DNA of 64,000 nucleotides from assembly GCF_025263265.1 (NCBI RefSeq), contig NZ_CP079869.1:3348001-3412000 (forward strand). Direction: 5' to 3'. This document shows, in pieces, positions 38,381 to 46,041 of the stretch. This DNA comes from Mycobacterium sp. SMC-4. Its GTDB lineage: Bacteria > Actinomycetota > Actinomycetes > Mycobacteriales > Mycobacteriaceae. A model generated the notes under the pieces. That model did not search any database, had not been told where the DNA came from, and saw only the letters and a program-made list of their open reading frames with translations. The stretch's first letter is position 1, and every line of letters starts with the position of its first letter. The translations under genes and the position numbers were made by a program.

Positions 38381-38409
38381 CACCGGTGTCTTCACCGGTG
38401 TCACCGGTG
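38381..38409. promoter_or_regulatory. Triple CACCGGTG motif upstream of cupin gene
   Basis: The 8-bp palindrome CACCGGTG occurs three times, at 38381-38388, 38393-38400 and 38402-38409, in the promoter region of the cupin gene. Spacing is 4 and 1 nt, which looks like a cluster of half-sites for a dimeric regulator, but simple sequence drift in GC-rich DNA is possible. Confidence 0.35.
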
Positions 38410-38479
38410 CGGCGTGACGACCTCGCCTCGTCGTCTCACCTTAGCGATGTCCTGACAGGGCGACCGACATGACGGCGAA

Positions 38480-38508
38480 GAGCCGCCCCGCGCGTGGCGG
38501 GGCGGCTC
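38480..38508 (-). terminator. Strong hairpin after the disrupted secreted-protein gene
   Basis: GAGCCGCCCCGC (38480-38491) pairs perfectly with GCGGGGCGGCTC (38497-38508) across a 5-nt loop, 12 bp of almost pure GC. It lies 12 bp past the stop of the minus-strand pseudogene. There is no long T-run, as usual for mycobacterial terminators. Confidence 0.65.
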
Positions 38509-38905
38509 CTCTGCGGGTGTTTAGAGGCGCACGAACAGGCTCGCTTCGGCGTCCCAGACACCCCAGGCGTTCAGCTCCGGGTTCCAGACGATCGTCAATC
38601 CCTCGGCCCAATTCGGCAGCGCGGGCAGCGGCGGAGCACCGACCGGCGGCAGGACCGGATTGACGACCCAGCCCGGTACCTCGGGCAGCAGGATGCGGTC
38701 CTGCGGCATCGGGCCACCATGCCCCGGAGGCGGCAGGTACCCCAGACCCGGAGGCAGCGGGTTGCCGGGCAGCCCGGCGTTGACGCCGGGCCCCGGGATC
38801 ACCGACGGCAGACCGGGGACGCCGTTTCCGTTTCCGTTGCGGTCCGAGTTACCGGGATTGGGCTTCGGCCCCGGCGGGTCGGCCAGCGCCAACCCGGCAC
38901 CAAGG

Positions 38906-38911
38906 CCTAGG
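38906..38911. repeat. Target-site duplication, left copy
   Basis: CCTAGG flanks the left end of the insertion sequence and is repeated at 39986-39991. The core CTAG agrees with the NCTAGN target preference known for IS481. Confidence 0.9.
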
Positions 38912-38937
38912 TGTAACTCCCAGACAGGTTGTGAACG
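38912..38937 (+). repeat. Left terminal inverted repeat (IRL)
   Basis: The left end starts TGTAACTCC and ends with AGGTTGTGAACG. The inner 12 bases are identical to those of IRR in inverted orientation and are the probable transposase-binding part. Confidence 0.85.
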
Positions 38938-38958
38938 GCGTGGTGAGCGGAAGTAGGT

Positions 38959-39018
38959 GAGGACCTCCGGTATCGGTGTGGTTACCAAACACGCACATCC
39001 GATTACCGAGAGGTCCTC
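38959..39018 (+). promoter_or_regulatory. Hairpin occluding the transposase start
   Basis: GAGGACCTCCGGTATCGG (38959-38976) pairs with 38999-39018 as three helices of 9, 5 and 4 bp with two single-base bulges and a 22-nt loop. The right arm contains the GAGAGG ribosome-binding site and ends at the base before the ATG at 39019. Transcripts entering from outside would fold here and block translation, a known way for insertion sequences to limit transposase. Confidence 0.6.
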
Positions 39019-39990
39019 ATGGTCCACGCTAATGCTTCGTTGACTCCTCGTGGGCGGTTGCGGCTTGCGCAGGCGGTTGTTGATCAGGGCTGGAGTTTGC
39101 GGCGCGCGGCTGAGCGGTTCCAATGTTCGGTGGCCACAGCCAAGAAATGGGCCGACCGTTATCGCGACGGTGGCGAAGCAGCGATGGTAGACCGGCCCAG
39201 CCGGCCGCATCGCAGTCCGTTGCGGTTGCCGAAACGACGTGAGCGGCGCATCGTCAACCTGCGCTTCACCCGGCGCTGGGGCCCACATCGCATCGCCGCT
39301 TACCTGCACCTGCCACGCTCGACCGTTGAGGCGGTGCTGCGCCGCTACCGGATGCCATTGCTGCGGCACCTGGACCAAAACACCGGGTTACCGGTACGCC
39401 GGCCCAAACCCCGCCGCTATGAGCACCCGGCTCCCGGCGACTTGGTCCATGTCGACGTCAAGAAACTGGGCCGCATCCCCGACGGGGGCGGCCATCGCAA
39501 GCTGGGTCGCCAAGCCGGCCGGCGCAACCGCTGCGGCATGGGATACACGTTCTTGCACCACGCCGTTGATGACCACTCCCGGCTGGCCTACTCCGAGGAC
39601 CTCACCGACGAACGCAAAGAAACCGCCGCGGGATTCTGGAAACGCGCCAACGCGTTCTTCGCCGACCACGGCATCACCGTCAAACGAGTGTTGACCGACA
39701 ATGGATCCTGTTACCGGTCAAAGAATTTCGCTGAAGCGCTCGGCCCCGACATCACCCACAAGAGGACCCGGCCCTACCGGCCACAGACCAACGGCAAAGT
39801 CGAGCGATTCAACCGCACCCTGACCACCGAATGGGCCTATGCGCAGACCTACCGCTCTGAGGCCGAACGCGCCGGAACCTACCAGCACTGGCTGCATCAC
39901 TACAATCACCACCGACCCCACACCGGCATCGGCGGAATGACACCAATCGAGCGCCTACGCGTTCACAACCTACCCGTGAAGAACACCTAG
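39019..39990 (+). CDS. IS481-family transposase
   Basis: The 323-residue protein has an N-terminal helix-turn-helix region (LRLAQAVVDQGWSLRRAAER, then CSVATAKKW) and a rve/DDE integrase core. Catalytic acids are Asp in LVHVDVKKLG, Asp in VLTDNGSCY and Glu in NGKVERFNRTL. The family C-terminal motif HHYNHHRPHTGIGGMTPIER is present. The frame leaves the element: the last codons are completed and stopped by the TAG inside the CCTAGG target copy (39988-39990). Confidence 0.94.
   Translation: MVHANASLTPRGRLRLAQAVVDQGWSLRRAAERFQCSVATAKKWADRYRDGGEAAMVDRPSRPHRSPLRLPKRRERRIVNLRFTRRWGPHRIAAYLHLPRSTVEAVLRRYRMPLLRHLDQNTGLPVRRPKPRRYEHPAPGDLVHVDVKKLGRIPDGGGHRKLGRQAGRRNRCGMGYTFLHHAVDDHSRLAYSEDLTDERKETAAGFWKRANAFFADHGITVKRVLTDNGSCYRSKNFAEALGPDITHKRTRPYRPQTNGKVERFNRTLTTEWAYAQTYRSEAERAGTYQHWLHHYNHHRPHTGIGGMTPIERLRVHNLPVKNT
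39960..39985 (-). repeat. Right terminal inverted repeat (IRR)
   Basis: Read on the minus strand this end starts TGTTCTTCA and ends AGGTTGTGAACG. It lies inside the transposase coding frame, as expected for compact IS481 elements. Confidence 0.85.
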
Positions 39991-39991
39991 G
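39986..39991. repeat. Target-site duplication, right copy
   Basis: This is the second copy of CCTAGG. Its TAG serves as the transposase stop codon. Confidence 0.9.
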
Positions 39992-40050
39992 CCGCCCATA
40001 CCGAGCATGCCGGCGGTGGCAATCCCTGCTGCGAGCTTCTTCGTGTTCAT

Positions 40051-40435
40051 CACTAACTCCTTACTCCGTTCGAGGCTGCGGTACGACTCCGACTGGCAAC
40101 ACAGTCCTCGTCCGTTCGATGTGCATATGACCGTTGCCGCCATCAGTGACGGCCAACCGTCCGACCCCCGTCACGGAGAACTATGGCCATATTCGCTCAT
40201 TGCTAAACCGTTCCTGCACAGCGGAATTAGCTAACCAAGCTAGCCATTGAGCGCCCCGGCGGTCGGCCGTCAATGGATTTGCTGGGACTTCACAAGAATG
40301 TGTAACGATCAACGTCTGGCAACCGATATTGCGCTATCGCGTCGAAACTGCGATCGTGAGTCGGCCCACTGTCGACGATAAAAGGCCGGGTAACGGGTAA
40401 TCGTGCAGAGCTGGCGCAGAGGAGACGGCCCCCTT
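40051..40435. other. Intergenic region between disrupted secreted gene and hydrolase gene
   Basis: I see no gene in these 385 bp. The left edge carries the ribosome-binding site (AAGGAG on the minus strand) and must hold the promoter of the disrupted gene. The right edge, with AGAGGAG near 40418-40424, serves the hydrolase. The middle is relatively A+T-rich, compatible with two divergent promoters. Confidence 0.6.
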
Positions 40436-41314
40436 ATGAGCTCGACGAAGTTTCTCGACCTACACGGTGATCGCCTCGCCTACCAGGACGCCGGCGGCGG
40501 TGAAGACACGCTGCTGCTCATCCACGGCATGGCGGGGAGCTCGGCGACCTGGCGGGAGGTGATCCCGCAGCTGGCCAAAAACTACCGCGTCGTGGCCCCG
40601 GACCTCCTCGGCCACGGCCAGTCGGCCAAACCGCGCAGCGATTACTCACTCGGCGCATTCGCCGTGTTACTGCGTGACTTCCTCGATGAGCTAGGCATCA
40701 CGCGCGCCACGGTCGTCGGGCAATCGCTCGGCGGCGGAGTGGCGATGCAGTTCGTCTACCAGCATCCGGATTACTGCGAGCGTTTGGTGTTGATCAGCAG
40801 CGGCGGTCTGGGTCCTGACGTGGGTTGGACGCTTCGGCTGCTGTCGGCTCCAGGTGCCGAGCTGTTGTTGCCGGTCATCGCGCCCACCCCGGTAGTGAGC
40901 GTCGGCAACAAGCTGCGTTCCTGGCTGTCGGCCGGCGGAATTCAGTCACCGCGCGGCGCGGAAATGTGGAGCGCCTACTCCTCGTTGTCCGATTCTGCCA
41001 CCCGTCAGGCCTTCCTCAAGACGCTGCGTTCGGTCGTCGACTATCGCGGCCAGTCGGTCAGCGCACTGAATCGACTCCACCTGAAGGCCGAGTTGCCGAC
41101 GATGGTCATCTGGGGAGACGAGGACCGCGTCATCCCGGTGGAGCACGGCTACGAGGTGCAAGCCGCACTTCCAGAATGCCGGCTGGAGGTGCTGCCAGGG
41201 GTGGGTCACTTCCCGCACGTGGAGCGTCCGTTCGAGGTGGTCGAGCTGCTCGAGAACTTCATCAAGACGGCGTCGGCGTCGCGTCAGGCGACCGAGTCCC
41301 CAGGCGGCGAATAA
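40436..41314 (+). CDS. Alpha/beta-fold hydrolase
   Basis: This 292-residue protein is a classical alpha/beta hydrolase. It has the oxyanion HGMAGSSATW, the nucleophile elbow GQSLGGG, the acid in WGDEDRVIP and the final catalytic His in GVGHFPHVERP. The substrate is unknown; similar mycobacterial proteins include Rv2715. I chose the ATG at MSSTKFLDL, where family similarity begins; an in-frame GTG at 40403 is an alternative. Confidence 0.88.
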   Translation: MSSTKFLDLHGDRLAYQDAGGGEDTLLLIHGMAGSSATWREVIPQLAKNYRVVAPDLLGHGQSAKPRSDYSLGAFAVLLRDFLDELGITRATVVGQSLGGGVAMQFVYQHPDYCERLVLISSGGLGPDVGWTLRLLSAPGAELLLPVIAPTPVVSVGNKLRSWLSAGGIQSPRGAEMWSAYSSLSDSATRQAFLKTLRSVVDYRGQSVSALNRLHLKAELPTMVIWGDEDRVIPVEHGYEVQAALPECRLEVLPGVGHFPHVERPFEVVELLENFIKTASASRQATESPGGE

Positions 41315-41322
41315 ATCCGACG

Positions 41323-41396
41323 TGGGGCGGGCGGGGCTCGAACCCGCGACCAACGGATTATGAGTCCGCGGCTCTAACCGACTGAGCTACCGCCCC
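41323..41396 (-). tRNA. tRNA with CAU anticodon (Met, or Ile2)
   Basis: A full cloverleaf is readable. The acceptor GGGGCGG pairs with CCGCCCC and the D arm is GCTC-GAGC. The anticodon loop is CTCATAA (anticodon CAU), the T arm GCGGG-TTCGAGC-CCCGC, and the discriminator base A. CCA is not encoded. The first base pair is G-C, so it is not the initiator type. CAU can mean elongator Met or lysidine-modified Ile2; the sequence alone does not settle this. Confidence 0.9.
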
Positions 41397-41435
41397 CGGC
41401 GCAGCTGCGCGGCCACCATGTTCCCATACCGCCGT

Positions 41436-42278
41436 TCAGGCGAAGATCGTCTGGCCCGTCTCGTCGACTTCGTAGCGTTCGGTACCTTCGGTGACCCGCG
41501 GCGCGTCGGCCCCCAGCGAGACCATGATTTTGTTCGCGGCGTTGCGCATCACGTCGAGGGTGATCTCCAGCTGCTGGTTGCCGCTGAAGTGGGTGTGCAT
41601 GCCCGCCACCACCGCCTCGTCGATGCGCGACGGCGTCCAGACCAGCGCATCGACATAGCGCAGCGCCGCTTTGTGGGCACCTGAGAGCAGCTCGGATTTC
41701 TCGTAGTCGGCGATCTGGCCGTACAGGTCCTCGCTGCCGCCCGCGTCGAGGGCATGTCCTTCGCGCAGGGACTTGCACAGCCGGCAATTGTGGGCGGCCG
41801 CGCCGCGCAGCCGGACCACTTCGGTGGTGACGGCGTCGAGCTCGCGCAGTCGCGCGACCGCCGGCACGAACCCGGCCAACAGCACCTCGGCGGGATCGGT
41901 CTCGGGCTGCCACGCCACGTCGGTCACCTGTCCGGGTGTGCCGAGCCCCAGCGCGGCACACCCGGCCCACACCCGCGGGACGAAATCGGCGACGAATACC
42001 GCCAGCACGGTACGAAAAGCACGGTCTCCAAATGTTTCCAGGAAATGCTGACGTTGCTGGTCGCCGATGCCGGTGACGTCGACGCAGAACTGCTCGGCCA
42101 AGCCGGCCAGCACCCGATCCTGCGCGCTGAGTTCGTCCACCACGTCGCCGGGCATCGGTAGCGGCGGCAATGACAGCGTGCGCCCGCACGTCAGGCGGAT
42201 GAGTGTATCGGCGTGCGGGTCACCCGAGGACAACGCGACCAGTTGGGCCAGGAGTTCGGGTACCGCGGAATCGGTCAC
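41436..42278 (-). CDS. Carboxymuconolactone decarboxylase (AhpD-like) family protein
   Basis: The 280-residue protein has a helical fold with the CMD/AhpD core motif around AAHNCRLCKSLREGHAL, including the redox Cys-x2-Cys pair and a following His. Two CMD-like halves are suggested by length. Activity is probably a peroxidase or reductase rather than decarboxylase, but unproven. The GTG start lies 7 bp after pmbA, so it is the last gene of the ECF-TldD-PmbA run. Confidence 0.82.
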   Translation of the reverse strand: MTDSAVPELLAQLVALSSGDPHADTLIRLTCGRTLSLPPLPMPGDVVDELSAQDRVLAGLAEQFCVDVTGIGDQQRQHFLETFGDRAFRTVLAVFVADFVPRVWAGCAALGLGTPGQVTDVAWQPETDPAEVLLAGFVPAVARLRELDAVTTEVVRLRGAAAHNCRLCKSLREGHALDAGGSEDLYGQIADYEKSELLSGAHKAALRYVDALVWTPSRIDEAVVAGMHTHFSGNQQLEITLDVMRNAANKIMVSLGADAPRVTEGTERYEVDETGQTIFA

Positions 42279-42285
42279 GGACCGA

Positions 42286-43659
42286 TTATTGCGCCTGGCT
42301 GACCGAGGACATGTGGAAGTCGGGGATCCGCAGGGAGGGCATCTGGGCGCGGGTGGCCCAGTCGCCCCATTCGCGCGGCAGCGTGAACTCGCTGACACCG
42401 ACTTCGGTGGCGCGCCGCAACAGGTCCAGCGGACTCTCGTTGAAGCGGAAGTTGTTCACCGCCGCGCTGACTTCGCCGTCCTCGACCAGATACACCCCGT
42501 CTCGGGTCAGCCCGGTCATCAACAGCACCGACGGGTCAACCTCGCGCATGTACCAGAAGGTGGTCAGCAGCAATCCGCGCTCGGTGCCGGCGATCATGTC
42601 CGCCAAGGTGGCCGAACCGCCGGTCATCAGCAGGTTGTCGGCGCCGACCGCCACCGGCGCGGCGAATTCGGCTGCTGCAGCGCGTGGATAGGCCAGCGCG
42701 TTGATCACACCATCGCGGATCCAGTCGACCCGTCCGATGTCCATGCCGTTGTCGAACACCGACGACCGCTCCGAGGACGTCGAGACTGCCACGAACGGAG
42801 TGCACTCCAGGCCGGCTGCCCAAGGATCGGAGTACATGGTCAGCGGCAGCGACGTGAGCTTCTCCCCCACCCGGGTGCCGCCGCCCTGAGCCGAGAGCGC
42901 TGTGCGTCCTTCGTGGGCGCCCCGGCCGCTCATCATCCACGACAGGTAGATCATGATGTCGGCCACCGTCGAGGGCGGCATGATCGTTTCGTAACGCCCG
43001 GCCGGCAATTCGATCCTCCGCTGCGCCCACGACAGCCGGGTGGCGAGCTCGTCGAGCAGCGATTCGGTGGGCACGGCGACAAAATCGGGCGTACTGACGC
43101 CCGCCCACGCGCTGGCGCCCCCGCGTTTGGCGTTGATCTCCACCGACCCGGTCGGCTGGGTGTAGCGCCGCCGCACTCCGCCCGACGTCGCGACGAACGT
43201 GGTTTCCAGGATGTGCCGCGCATAGCCGAAAAGCGTGTCGCTGCCTCGGAATCCGCGCGTCAACCCCTCGGCGACGCCGAGGAACACGTCCACCCCGGTG
43301 CCTGCGACCGGGGCGTCCCAGTCGGGCGGCTCGTCACCGGCCGGTAGCGGGGGCGCCGCATCGCGGGCCGCGGTCGCAGACGACGCGGCCCGCTGCGACG
43401 CCGCGACCAGATCGGCCACGACGGCCGGGTCGGCGGCACTGGAGCGCACCGACCCGACGTGTGCACTCTCACCGCGGCGCACGATGGAGATGACCGTGAT
43501 CGTCCGGCTGGTCGACTCACCATTGGTGGTCATGGTGTTGTTGGCCCACCGCAGCGCGGCATCGACGCGGTCGGTGACCACGACGATGGTCTCATCGGCC
43601 TGCCCGAGCCGGCGGGCCTGGTCCAGGGCGAGCTCGACCACCTGGTGCGCGCCGATCAT
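42286..43659 (-). CDS. pmbA: PmbA/TldE-like protein of the TldD/PmbA protease family
   Basis: This 457-residue partner subunit of the TldD/TldE metalloprotease lacks the metal-binding HExxxH, as TldE subunits do. It carries the family segments GVSTPDFVAVPTESLLDELA, PSTVADIMIYLSWMMSGRGA and LLMTGLTRDGVYLVEDGEVS. The ATG overlaps the tldD stop by 4 bp, so the two subunits are made together. It corresponds to Rv2314c. Confidence 0.9.
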   Translation of the reverse strand: MIGAHQVVELALDQARRLGQADETIVVVTDRVDAALRWANNTMTTNGESTSRTITVISIVRRGESAHVGSVRSSAADPAVVADLVAASQRAASSATAARDAAPPLPAGDEPPDWDAPVAGTGVDVFLGVAEGLTRGFRGSDTLFGYARHILETTFVATSGGVRRRYTQPTGSVEINAKRGGASAWAGVSTPDFVAVPTESLLDELATRLSWAQRRIELPAGRYETIMPPSTVADIMIYLSWMMSGRGAHEGRTALSAQGGGTRVGEKLTSLPLTMYSDPWAAGLECTPFVAVSTSSERSSVFDNGMDIGRVDWIRDGVINALAYPRAAAAEFAAPVAVGADNLLMTGGSATLADMIAGTERGLLLTTFWYMREVDPSVLLMTGLTRDGVYLVEDGEVSAAVNNFRFNESPLDLLRRATEVGVSEFTLPREWGDWATRAQMPSLRIPDFHMSSVSQAQ

Positions 43660-45173
43660 CGGCCCGCCTCTTCCCGGGTGTTGAGCACGTTGACACCCCG
43701 GAACAATGCCGAGGGACAACCGTGGCTGACCGGGGCGACCTGACCGGGTTGGGCCTTGCCGCAGTTGAATGCGCCGCCCAGCCGCCAGGTCGAGGGTCCG
43801 CCGACCGCCTCCAGCGCCCCCCAGAACTCCGTGGTGGTCGCCTGATACGCCACGTCACGCACCTGTCCGTCGAGTCTGCCATCACGAATCCGGAAGAAGC
43901 GCTGCCCGGTGAACTGGAAGTTGTACCGCTGCATGTCAATCGACCAGCTCTTGTCCCCGACGACGTAGATGCCGTCGGCGACTCGTGCGATCAAGTCGTC
44001 GGTGCCGACGTCGTCGGGGGCCGGCTGCAAGGACACGTTGGCCATCCGCTGGATCGGCACATGATGGGCGGAGTCGGCGTAGGAACATCCGTTGGAGCGC
44101 TGCACCCCGAGTCGCGGCGCGAAGACGCGGTCGAGCTGATAGCCGACAAAAATCCCGTCGCGCACCAGATCCCAGCTCTGCGCCTGCACCCCTTCATCAT
44201 CGAAACCCACTGTCGCCAAACCGTATTCGATGGTGCGATCGGCGGTGACGTTCATCACCGGCGACCCGTAGCGCATGCTGCCGAGCTTGTCCGGAGTGGC
44301 GAACGACGTTCCGGCGTAAGCCGCTTCGTAACCGATGGCGCGGTCGTACTCGGTGGCATGACCGATCGACTCGTGAATGGTCAGCCATAAGTTGGTCGGG
44401 TCGATCACCAGATCGGTCGGGCCGGCCGCCACGCTGGGCGCTTTGGCCTTCTCGGCCAGCAACTCCGGCAGTTGCGCGAGCTCGGTGCTCCAGTCCCACA
44501 CATCGTCGCCTGCCACGGCCTCCCACCCTCGCGCTGACGGCGGAGCCAGGGTGCGCATGGTGTCGAACGTGCCGGCGGCCGGATCCACCGCGACCGCCTC
44601 GAGGGTGGGGTGGATCCGGACTCGTTGCTGAGTGATCGAGGACCCGAACGAGTCGGCGTAGAAGGTCTGTTCCTTGGCCGACTGGAACGCCGCCGACACG
44701 TGATCCACGCCATCGGAGGCCAGCAGCCGGCCCGAGTAGTCGTCGAGAACGGCAATCTTCTCCTGTCCCGGGACCCCGAACGGGTCGATCAGGTAGTCCG
44801 ACACCCAACGCACATCCCGGTAGACGGGTTCGGGGGCCAACACGATGCGTTCGGCGTTCAGCGCCGCCAGCGCGGTGGCCACCCGGACGGCCCGCCGTGC
44901 CGTCTCGGCGGCAGCGTCGGTGTCGAGTTCGGCGTGCGCGGCGAAACCCCACGCGCCGTCGACGATGACCCGCACCGCCAGTCCGATCTCGTAGTCCACC
45001 ACCGCGTTCTCCAACGCACCGTCGCGCAGCTGGACCGTCTCGGTGGTGATCGCGTGGATACGGATGTCGGCATACTCAGCGCCGGCCTGCCGGGCGGCTG
45101 CCAGCGCGGCATCGGCGAGCGCATGCCGCGGTAGGGCCAGGAAATCGGCGTCGACGGGATGAGAGGCGTTCAC
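43656..45173 (-). CDS. tldD: TldD-like zinc metalloprotease
   Basis: TldD is the catalytic subunit of the TldD/TldE complex, which degrades unfolded peptides and matures some modified peptides such as microcin B17. The 505-residue protein has the metal motif HESIGHATE (HExxxH). It also carries GTSFATPDKLGSMRYGSPVM and a Cys/His-rich C-terminal region (GGAFNCGKAQPGQVAPVSHG). The GTG of VNASHPVD was chosen; a GTG three codons earlier is possible. It corresponds to Rv2315c. It follows ecfT after 28 bp. Confidence 0.91.
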   Translation of the reverse strand: MNASHPVDADFLALPRHALADAALAAARQAGAEYADIRIHAITTETVQLRDGALENAVVDYEIGLAVRVIVDGAWGFAAHAELDTDAAAETARRAVRVATALAALNAERIVLAPEPVYRDVRWVSDYLIDPFGVPGQEKIAVLDDYSGRLLASDGVDHVSAAFQSAKEQTFYADSFGSSITQQRVRIHPTLEAVAVDPAAGTFDTMRTLAPPSARGWEAVAGDDVWDWSTELAQLPELLAEKAKAPSVAAGPTDLVIDPTNLWLTIHESIGHATEYDRAIGYEAAYAGTSFATPDKLGSMRYGSPVMNVTADRTIEYGLATVGFDDEGVQAQSWDLVRDGIFVGYQLDRVFAPRLGVQRSNGCSYADSAHHVPIQRMANVSLQPAPDDVGTDDLIARVADGIYVVGDKSWSIDMQRYNFQFTGQRFFRIRDGRLDGQVRDVAYQATTTEFWGALEAVGGPSTWRLGGAFNCGKAQPGQVAPVSHGCPSALFRGVNVLNTREEAGR

Positions 45174-45201
45174 GCACCCCACCGTAACGGCTTGCAGCGG
45201 C

Positions 45202-46041
45202 TCAGCGCCGGGTGCCGCTGGTGCCCAGCACGGTCAGCTCCAGCGCCAGCGCGGCGCCGCAGATGACCGTCACGATCGCGTACGCGATCCAGTCGCGCCG
45301 CTGCGGACGCGACGGGGCAGCCGAGATCTGTCCGGCGCCGCCGCGGGCAGTGATCGCATCGCCCATCTCGTCGGCGCGACGCAGCGCCACGGTGATCGCA
45401 GCGGCCAGGAGATCGATCATCTCCGCCGCCCAGCGCCGCCACCGTGCGCGGCCGTCCCGGTCGACTTCCCGCGGTCGCAGACTACGCGCCGCAAAGAGCA
45501 CCCGGAATTCGTCGATCAGCATCGGAAAAGCGCGTAGCGCCAACGCCAGAGCCACCGCCCAGTCGTTGACAGGGATCCGCAACGCAAGCAGCGGGCGACC
45601 CAATACGGCGACCGCGGGCGCGATCTCGGCAACATTGGTGGTCCAGGACACCAGCGCGCCCAGCCCCAACAGCACGACCGTCAGCGCGGCGATGCGCAGG
45701 AAGTTCAACAAACCGCCGAGCCCGATCTCCACGGTGCCCACAGTGATCTCCGGACTGCCGCCGGCGAACGCCGCGGTGACCGCACCGAGAACGACCAGGA
45801 ACCACAACCAGCCCGGGATGGTGGGCAGGACGCCGCGGGGGATGCGGGCCAGGATGGCCGCCAGCGCGATGAGTATGGCCACCGCACCGATCGGGACCCA
45901 GCCCGGATAGAACGTCAACAGCACGCCGATCGCACCGACGATGAGCAGCTTCGAGCCGGCCCACAGATCGTGCATGACGGTGCGGCCGGGAATCGGCCGC
46001 AGCAACACGACTTCGCGGCGCTGCTTACGGGGCGTGGTCAT
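45202..46041 (-). CDS. ecfT: ECF transporter transmembrane (T) component
   Basis: This is the energy-coupling scaffold of an ECF-type vitamin/metal importer. The 279-residue protein has 5-6 hydrophobic segments. The coupling motif regions [10 protein letters not shown] and [13 protein letters not shown] carry the A-R-G signature contacting the ATPases. The ATG overlaps the stop of the upstream fused S-A-A gene. It corresponds to Rv2325c. Confidence 0.9.
   Translation of the reverse strand: MTTPRKQRREVVLLRPIPGRTVMHDLWAGSKLLIVGAIGVLLTFYPGWVPIGAVAILIALAAILARIPRGVLPTIPGWLWFLVVLGAVTAAFAGGSPEITVGTVEIGLGGLLNFLRIAALTVVLLGLGALVSWTTNVAEIAPAVAVLGRPLLALRIPVNDWAVALALALRAFPMLIDEFRVLFAARSLRPREVDRDGRARWRRWAAEMIDLLAAAITVALRRADEMGDAITARGGAGQISAAPSRPQRRDWIAYAIVTVICGAALALELTVLGTSGTRR

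Larger units (their letters stand above)
38912..39985 (+). mobile_element. Complete IS481-family insertion sequence
   Basis: The element is 1074 bp, bounded by TGT...ACA ends. Terminal inverted repeats of 26 bp (38912-38937 and 39960-39985) match at 19 positions, including an unbroken inner 12-mer AGGTTGTGAACG. It is flanked by a 6-bp duplication, CCTAGG. It holds one transposase gene and no passenger. Intact ends, intact transposase and identical target copies suggest a recent, perhaps still active, insertion. Confidence 0.93.
38521..40050 (-). pseudogene. Secreted-protein gene split by an IS481-family insertion
   Basis: The 5' part (40050-39986) starts at an ATG with AAGGAG six bases upstream and encodes the start of a signal peptide, MNTKKLAAG... 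The 3' part (38911-38521) continues it with GAGLALADPPGPKP and a Pro/Gly/Asn-rich mature protein ending AEASLFVRL. Removing the 1074-bp element and one 6-bp target copy joins the parts exactly in frame: 450 nt, 149 residues, with a signal peptidase site after ALA. The mature protein looks like a small exported Pro-rich mycobacterial protein. As it stands the gene cannot make an exported product. Confidence 0.9.
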
